Shown here in pieces: positions 62,127 through 64,000 of a stretch of 64,000 bases of DNA; positions within the stretch are counted from its first letter, which is position 1, and each line of letters opens with the position of its first letter. The notes beneath the pieces were generated by a model. It worked only from the letters and a program-made list of their open reading frames with translations, was not told the DNA's origin and ran no database searches. A program made the translations under genes and the position numbers. Source of the DNA: Deltaproteobacteria bacterium (GTDB taxonomy: Bacteria; Desulfobacterota; Binatia; UBA1149; JAJCZL01); contig JAJCZL010000056.1 of assembly GCA_029262415.1 (NCBI GenBank), positions 123,819 to 187,818 of the forward strand, read 5' to 3'.

Positions 62127-62174
62127 CTGGGGACGGTGGGCATCCGGGGCTTCGGACCCCCGCTCCCGTCCCAA
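62127..62174. repeat. Long imperfect inverted repeat / structured element with TTCG loop
   Basis: actggggacggtgggcatccggggc-TTCG-gacccccgctcccgtcccaagt. Confidence 0.55.
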
Positions 62175-62388
62175 GTAGCCCACTGAGCAAATAGAACCAT
62201 AGGCTCAACTGGTCCCAATTCGGCTGACGGGGCACAGTCTGAAATCAGCTGCACGGGTTCAACCTAACTGTTGCGTTGATTGGTTGAGATCGCGTCGTGC
62301 CTAGGAACTCCAAGGCCCCATCCCGAAGTATCGAACTTCGTCCGATAACATCATTTACGCAAACTAGCGCTTCGATGTACGCGCCGAC

Positions 62389-62418
62389 GGGGCGGGGCGG
62401 CGCGGCGCGGCGCGGCGC
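62389..62418. repeat. Pentanucleotide tandem tract (GGGGC)2(GGCGC)4
   Basis: Direct reading of ggggcggggcggcgcggcgcggcgcggcgc. Confidence 0.85.
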
Positions 62419-62461
62419 TTATCGAGGGTTCAGCAGTGCCGTGCCCTGGCGCAGTGCCGCT

Positions 62462-62690
62462 GCATAACAACGACGCCGAGCGCGGAATGCGTAGCATTGC
62501 GATCGGGCGGAAGAATCATTTCGGATCGCGATCGCAACGCGGTACCGAAGTGGCGGCGTTGTTTTACAGCCTGCTCGAGTCGGCGAAGATGGCCGGGGTC
62601 GAGCCGGCCCAATACTTGCGCGTCGCATCACGACGGGCTATCGAAAATCCCGGCACGATCACGCTGCCCCACGAACTCCTCGATATCTGA
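62462..62690 (+). pseudogene. IS66-family transposase (TnpC) C-terminal fragment
   Basis: HNNDAERGMRSIAIGRKNHFGSRSQRGTEVAALFYSLLESAKMAGVEPAQYLRVASRRAIENPGTITLPHELLDI, typical IS66 C-terminal motif; no N-terminal part upstream. Confidence 0.85.
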
Positions 62691-62837
62691 AACTCCGCAC
62701 GGCTCGCCGATCTTGAACCTCTTGCCGGCGGCGACGTCCCACGGCGAGCAGTTACCCAGAAACGCCCTCGCGAAGCCGTGCTCCCACGTGGGACCCGGGG
62801 TGGTATGGCTACCAGCCCGCGGGTGATTTTAGGCAGC

Positions 62838-62852
62838 CCTGCCTACGGCAGG
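62838..62852. repeat. Perfect 6-bp-arm inverted repeat CCTGCC-TAC-GGCAGG
   Basis: Direct reading. Confidence 0.6.
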
Positions 62853-62889
62853 CGGGGCGGCGAGGGCGTACTATGCCGATATCCCACGA

Positions 62890-62908
62890 CGGTGTTACGT
62901 TAACACCG
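62890..62908. repeat. Perfect 8-bp-arm inverted repeat CGGTGTTA-CGT-TAACACCG
   Basis: Direct reading. Confidence 0.6.
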
Positions 62909-62953
62909 ATTGCGTACAGCTCTGCCGTCGTACTGTGGACCGGTCATGGAATT

Positions 62954-63390
62954 CTAGGCGCACGTCACCTCCGTCCAAGTTGTGAAAGCTCGCGCCCGAA
63001 GCATCCGAGCGTTCACTGCACTAGGACGATGACGACCGACGCGGAATAGGTTTTGGACCAGACCATGAATCGTTAGAAATCGCTGCGCTTGTCCGCGGGA
63101 TTTTAAGCCGCGCATCTGTCATTCTCGGTTCTTTGAGTTCGCTCCCTCGCCAGCTCGGGGGCTCAGGTGAGAGACTTCGGCTTGGTTGTTTGCGTATCGG
63201 GATGTGTCGTGTGCGACGGATGGCGTGATCTCACGGTGTGCTGCGCAATAGCTGCCCAACTAGTCGGTCACCATGCGTAAGGGTTCGCGGCCTTGATTCT
63301 TCAACAAACTGCGCAGGAACCTCGCAGCCGCTTTACGGTCTCGTCGCGGTTGCACGAGGATGTCGATCACGGTGGTCGACTGAGACATGA
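62954..63390 (-). pseudogene. Degenerate IS6-family transposase, C-terminal catalytic half, with internal stops
   Basis: Manual minus-strand translation: STTVIDILVQPRRDRKAAARFLRSLLKNQGREPLRMVTD*LGSYCAAHREITPSVAHDTSRYANNQAEVSHLSPRAGEGANSKNRE*QMRGLKSRGQAQRFLTIHGLVQNLFRVGRHRPSAVNARMLRARAFTTWTEVTCA*. Matches the IS6 DDE region pattern (TDKLxSY...NNRAExSHxxxRxRExQMxxFKSxGxAQRF). Confidence 0.82.
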
Positions 63391-63510
63391 GGCCACCTTG
63401 CCAGACGCACGCTTAACAAAACCCATCTGGGTGATGCTGAACAGGTCCGCAGCGTGTTCAGTGAGTTCCAAAAGTATCTCTACCACGAAAAGGACGCCGT
63501 GTAACACCGC

Positions 63511-63530
63511 CGACACCCTACGACACCCTA
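63511..63530. repeat. 10-bp direct repeat (GACACCCTAC)2
   Basis: Direct reading. Confidence 0.7.
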
Positions 63531-63622
63531 CGACCACTGGCGTCAGATACACACCGCAGCTAGGGGCATTCACGGTCTGCGTTGATCGGCACGACAGTCT
63601 CCGACGTCTGGACGCTCGCGGG

Positions 63623-63820
63623 TCCAGCGACATCTACGAGATCATCATCGAGAGGCACCGCCGGTCATCGACGATTTTCACTTCCAATCGCGACGTCACC
63701 GAGTGGATCCCGCTCTTCGACGATCCCATCCTGGCGCAAAGCGCGCTCGACCGGCTCGCGCACAACGCGCACCAGGTCGTCATCGAGGGAGAGAGTTATC
63801 GGAAAAGGCTCGCGCCGGGG
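63623..63820 (+). pseudogene. IS21-family helper ATPase (IstB-like) C-terminal fragment
   Basis: SSDIYEIIIERHRRSSTIFTSNRDVTEWIPLFDDPILAQSALDRLAHNAHQVVIEGESYRKR, characteristic IstB C-terminus; Walker motifs absent upstream. Confidence 0.8.
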
Positions 63821-64000
63821 TACCCACGCTCAGAATCGAGCCCCGTAAAAGGCCCAGACGCGAGGATCGCAGACGCCCCGGGGGCTGCACTACCCCCGCA
63901 ATCCGAGCCGGCGGACCAGTGAGCAGCTCAGCCGACCATCGATGCGCTTCCTTCAAGGGCGCGCTCTGGTACTAAATGAAACTGGCCTCGGGGACTGGGG

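Noticed and set aside
62782-62793. TCCCACGTGGGA 12-bp palindrome
   Set aside because: Isolated CACGTG-centred palindrome with no adjacent gene or repeat partner; too little support for function.

Overview
This 64-kb window is a gene-dense, mostly syntenic chromosomal segment from a Gram-negative bacterium. Gene order is reminiscent of Deltaproteobacteria/Desulfobacterota; taxonomy is inferred, not tested. It falls into six blocks. (1) A 5'-truncated NtrY-like histidine kinase is translationally coupled (ATGA) to a single 419-aa ORF that joins an intact response-regulator receiver domain to a complete LpxC deacetylase with all catalytic residues. This is the most striking object here: it suggests phosphorelay control of the committed step of lipid A synthesis. 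(2) A complete type II secretion operon, gspC-D-E-F-G-H-I-J-K-L-M-N, lies on the minus strand. (3) A long plus-strand envelope/LPS operon follows: lysS, lolC/E-type permease, lolD, bamA, skp, lpxA, lpxI, GnnA-like Gfo/Idh oxidoreductase, lpxB, msbA, DUF374 acyltransferase, waaA, lpxK, NAD epimerase, kdkA-like kinase. (4) A housekeeping block runs from yicC to rluB (gmk, spoT/relA, ridA, rpmB, pgi, mutL, miaA, pheA-hisC-tyrA-aroA-cmk-rpsA, ihf, HIT, lapA-like, mutS, amiC, glnD, xerD, M50, trpS, scpA, scpB, rluB). The scpB acidic tail and the rluB basic N-terminus are encoded by the same ~160 bp in two frames. (5) An initiator tRNA-Met has a consensus-like promoter placed so close that the transcript may start at the mature 5' end. 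(6) The last ~3.3 kb is a degraded accessory segment. It holds a parallel beta-helix gene with an in-frame TAA after its Shine-Dalgarno/ATG, and fragments of IS6-, IS66- and IS21-family elements. One of these, a stop-riddled IS6-type transposase on the minus strand, is not in the ORF track. No CRISPR array, rRNA operon or prophage was seen.
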